From Phoebastria nigripes (Eukaryota > Chordata > Aves > Procellariiformes > Diomedeidae), in contig JAYKAV010002926.1 of assembly GCA_035582835.1 (NCBI GenBank), positions 600,230 through 664,229 of the forward strand: a stretch of 64,000 nucleotides of DNA, given 5' to 3'. Under the pieces are notes generated by a model that was given only the letters and a program-made list of their open reading frames with translations, ran no database searches and was not told the DNA's origin. Every line of letters begins with the position of its first letter. Positions within the stretch are counted from its first letter, which is position 1. Below, in pieces: positions 61,205 to 64,000 of this stretch. A program made the translations under genes and the position numbers.

Positions 61205-61375
61205 GGAGATGTAGGGCTGGAAGGGACCTCAAGGTTTCAACCTGTTGATTTTACAGTGACTGCTGCTGTCTGTCCAGTGTTCCCCTAAAAACTTCTGTTG
61301 AGGAAGATGCTGCAACCCCCATCTCAGGGCTCTGCTGCCGTAACAGAGAAAACATCTTCTATGATGTCTAATCCA
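61205..61375 (-). mobile_element. Old CR1-like fragment, minus strand
   Basis: On the plus strand GTAGGGCTGGAAGGGACCTC, CCCCTAAAAACTTCTGTTGA, GATGCTGCAACCCCCATCTC and ATCTTCTATGATGTCTAATC follow the inverse of an old CR1 3' end (gggctggaagggacctc..., ..aaaaatctccagtgatggagattccacaacctccctaggc.., ..tttttcctaatgtctaacc). It is much more diverged than the copy at 12 kb and belongs to an older subfamily. The far edge is unclear. Confidence 0.6.
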
Positions 61376-63695
61376 CAAGTCCGCTGAAAAGGGAGCTCTG
61401 GAGAACTTCCTCGGTCCAGCCTGGTTTATGTTAGGGGATAATACTGGGTTGAATCTGACAGCCTGAGAGGAGCAAGGCTGCGCAGCTCCATGGCCCCTGG
61501 TCCAGCCAGTAGTGAGGCTGAAAATGTATTCCCAGTCAGCAGATGAACACAGAGCACATGTATACACCATGTATATACACTTGTACGTGGTCAGCCACAC
61601 AGATCACAGACAGAGCACTCACATGAACACAGACAGCATCAGCAGCCACATCCTCTTCCCCTCTCTGGCTGAGCAGGATGGAGGTCCGCTAGTGAGAATA
61701 TATATATATGTACATAGGTACAAGGTGGATCCCTCCAGCAGCTGGGCTCAGATACTTCATCTGCCCAGTAGCTGCCCCTGAATCCCAGTCTCCCCAGTTG
61801 CTGGCCCCTGGCCATATGAATCCACCTTTACTCTTAGGAGCAGTGGGAGGTGGCTGTCAGGTCAGTAGGGAATGTATTGTGTATTTTTAAGTGGCAGGAA
61901 GGAAATGACAACATATGTCAGCACTCAGGTTTGGTGGAGTTATAGATTTAATGTAAGTAAAGATCTGACAGGTGTAGAAGGGGTTGCTGGAGAGAGTGAA
62001 AATTGCTGAAGAATTACTGTGGGAATGAAATGGTTCAACTGTTGAGTATGCAAAAGCAAACTAACCTTGACAGCAGTATTTTCATCTCATCTGCGTCTCA
62101 TCAGTACTCATCTGCGAGGTTTTTGCTACTCTTACGATATGTGTGGCAGTAAAGTGGTAGTCATTTGAAGCAGCACACTTAAAAATACCAGGCTGGGAGT
62201 GCTTCAGGAAAGACTCCTACATCACTGTTATGCTATTGCAGGTGACACTAATTGCAAAATATTTTTATTTCAGATGTGAGTCTCTCATTCATACCTGTGG
62301 GAACAAGACTTGGAAAACTGCAGGGAGAATGCACAAGGCTTACTGAAATTCTCTATATATCATTAGAGAAGGTACCCGTTCTTATCCTGTAATGTCTAGA
62401 TATGCCACGAAAAATTTTCTTGGAGGGGAGATAATTCAAGTTCTGCCTTTAATCTTACCTCTGCAGTGGCTTTGCATGGCCTTAGCAACGTTGCACAAAA
62501 CAGAGGTAAGCCTCACTTCCCTAAAGCTTACCTCTGTGAGCGTTAGCAATTTTGAGATGTAGGGACGGAAGTTCCACTGTGATTGCACTGGGGAGGAACA
62601 CATTTGCTGGGTGACTGATCCCTTTGGGCGTTGCCTGTTTTGCTGCTGAATATTCCTGTTTTACTGCTAAATTTTGCAAGAATACTTGGGTATAGAGCAC
62701 TTTTGTTGCTACAGGGTAATCTATGTCTATTCAATGGAGGAAATAAGCAGCACAAGCACAGAAAACTCAACAGAGAGCAGAAGGGTGACGGGATGATGAT
62801 ATATTGGTGTAGGATAAATGATCTTCTTCAGCTAGATGCCTTTCTCGGGTCTGCTTCTGAGTGTCATGCAGGGCTCATTTCCCTCAGTAAGAGGAGCCAC
62901 TTGTTCTGGCTGTCAGCGGGGAAGAGCTCCTGCACCAGTCAGCAGCCGCCACGCTCCCCTCCCTGGTTCAGAGGGAACCCTGCATGGGGCTGGCAGGGCT
63001 GCCTGCGACCAGACCAGGGTGGTTGCTGCTGGGCGGTGGGAGGCACTCTTCAATCAGAAGCTGTGAGCATGAAGGCCATCCCTTTCTAATCTTCTCACCA
63101 GCCCCTTTGCTTTCATACAGCCTGTTAGGAAAGGGTGGAGAAAAATGCTTTTGGACACTGGCTGATGTACTGTTATATCACTTACTGTACAACTTTTCAG
63201 TACAACAGGAGCCAAAGTTCAGCAGCCTTGAAAATGCCTCTGAAATCTTTTTGTCAAAGCTTTAACCGAGGTCACCTATCTTAGGAAAAAGGCATGGAAG
63301 ACAGGCATAGCAGTTTACTGTTTGGGCTTCTTCTTTCATTGTTTTTGTACTTGAACGATAACTGTAGCTATTATCCTAGTGTCAAGGTTTGAACTAAGGA
63401 GTAAATGTTCACATATTCATCTGGACTCTCAGATGAGTGTTCTCTATTCTGCTCTTACCTGGTTCATGACAGTTCCAAAAACTATCATCTAATTTACTTT
63501 TCTCCCTGAGCAGCTCCAGGATTTGTTGTGTGAGCAAAATGAGGGTAATAAAAAGCAGCAGCAGTGATGCAGATGTAGTGATTTTTCTATTAGCTACGTG
63601 CATAAGCACAGGTTCTGTAATGTACGTTTAGTAGCTGTCTCCTTCTGTGTGGATACCGTATTAGCCTGCAAACTCTTGACCTGGACCAAATGGCT
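61376..63695. other. Non-coding stretch, no gene recognised
   Basis: A short (AT)n run lies at 61698-61709. The 62830-63070 part is moderately GC-rich but has few CpGs. A 152-codon frame at 62631-63089 (plus) shows no recognisable domain and overlaps frames in the other phases. Confidence 0.5.
61698..61709. repeat. (AT)6 microsatellite
   Basis: Six AT units, then GTACAT. Confidence 0.85.
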
Positions 63696-63696
63696 G

Positions 63697-63725
63697 GTTG
63701 CTATGACAACAGGTTGCATGGTAAC
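63697..63725. promoter_or_regulatory. Tandem RFX X-box motifs
   Basis: GTTGCTATGACAAC at 63697-63710 is a full match to the palindromic RFX X-box (GTTGCYATGRCAAC). Two bases later GTTGCATGGTAAC at 63713-63725 is a second, one base shorter, X-box-like palindrome. RFX proteins bind such sites at promoters and enhancers of ciliary genes and, in other contexts, MHC class II genes. No CpG island or exon is recognised next to it within the window, so it may be an enhancer or lie close to a gene beyond the right edge. Confidence 0.65.
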
Positions 63726-64000
63726 AGGTTTTGTTCCTAGGTTGAAATCATCTTGCTTCTCTTAAATGTGACTTTTGCGGAGGTCAGTAGTTGTTCACCA
63801 GATGAAACTAGGAAAGTTTTTCAAAGGAGAGGCAAAAACGTTGATGTTCAGCAACCTGAGCATCTGCTGAGAGATGTTTTTTGTTCATGGCAGTGGAAGA
63901 AGGTCGTCAGCTCCCCCACCTTCTCCACTTCGTTGAAGCGGAGGTCAGCAGCTCACCAGAAAAAAAAAGCAGTTCTTGGAAACAAGATGACTGTAGGAGC
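63726..64000. other. Non-coding right end
   Basis: No exon is recognised in the last 275 bases. Confidence 0.4.

Noticed and set aside
1..64000. tRNA, rRNA, CRISPR, operon or phage-type features
   Set aside because: No tRNA B-box (GTTCGANTCC) in a tRNA-like setting, no regular spacer-repeat array and no dense coding; the sequence is vertebrate nuclear DNA in character.

Overview
The window looks like vertebrate nuclear DNA, most probably from a bird or at least a sauropsid. The evidence is two recognisable CR1 LINE fragments ending in the ATTCTGTG-type tail, a block that resembles an avian endogenous-retrovirus LTR, several very old amniote repeats (MIR/L3-like and a 'TGACTTCAATGGG'-type family), no Alu or L1, low overall repeat density, and long AT-rich non-coding DNA. 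I found no complete protein-coding gene, tRNA, rRNA or CRISPR array. Open frames are short and, as far as I can judge, chance frames; the longest (178 codons, 37148-37684) has no feature I recognise. Sixteen isolated single-base Ns are scattered through the window, with no long gap.

Layout. From 1 to about 43.9 kb is non-coding DNA of intron or intergenic type. It holds a CR1 fragment (12.0-12.4 kb), ancient repeat remnants (about 5.1, 6.4, 13.3, 32.9 and 33.8 kb), homopolymer tracts (notably 53 T at 10.2 kb), a 78-bp duplicated block of hairpin-forming units (15.1-15.3 kb), a small GC-rich patch with a CTCF-like site (25.2-25.3 kb) and several clusters of homeodomain-type motifs. At 43.9-44.6 kb is one strong CpG island, the only convincing promoter. 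It has two YY1-type ATGGCGGC motifs on the minus strand, a CTCF-like site on the plus strand, and a minus-strand open frame that runs into a good splice donor. If that reading is right, a gene starts here and runs left, so most of the left part would be its first intron; divergent transcription to the right is also possible.

From 44.6 to 64 kb is again non-coding: possible regulatory AT-rich blocks (44.9, 46.7 and 49.2 kb), an ancient repeat (45.9 kb), an LTR-like block (50.8-51.6 kb), an internally deleted CR1 (54.5-54.7 kb), a 12-bp perfect hairpin (54.9 kb), MIR/L3-like and CR1-like remnants (49.0, 57.9, 58.1 and 61.2 kb), and a tandem pair of RFX X-box motifs (63.70-63.73 kb).

I see no cluster of genes working together and cannot support a claim of a new biological system. 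The more interesting items are the CpG-island promoter with its candidate first exon, the tandem X-boxes, the perfect AT-rich palindrome at 23.16 kb, and the hairpin minisatellite at 15.1 kb. All repeat-family calls rest on recall of consensus sequences, not on a database search.
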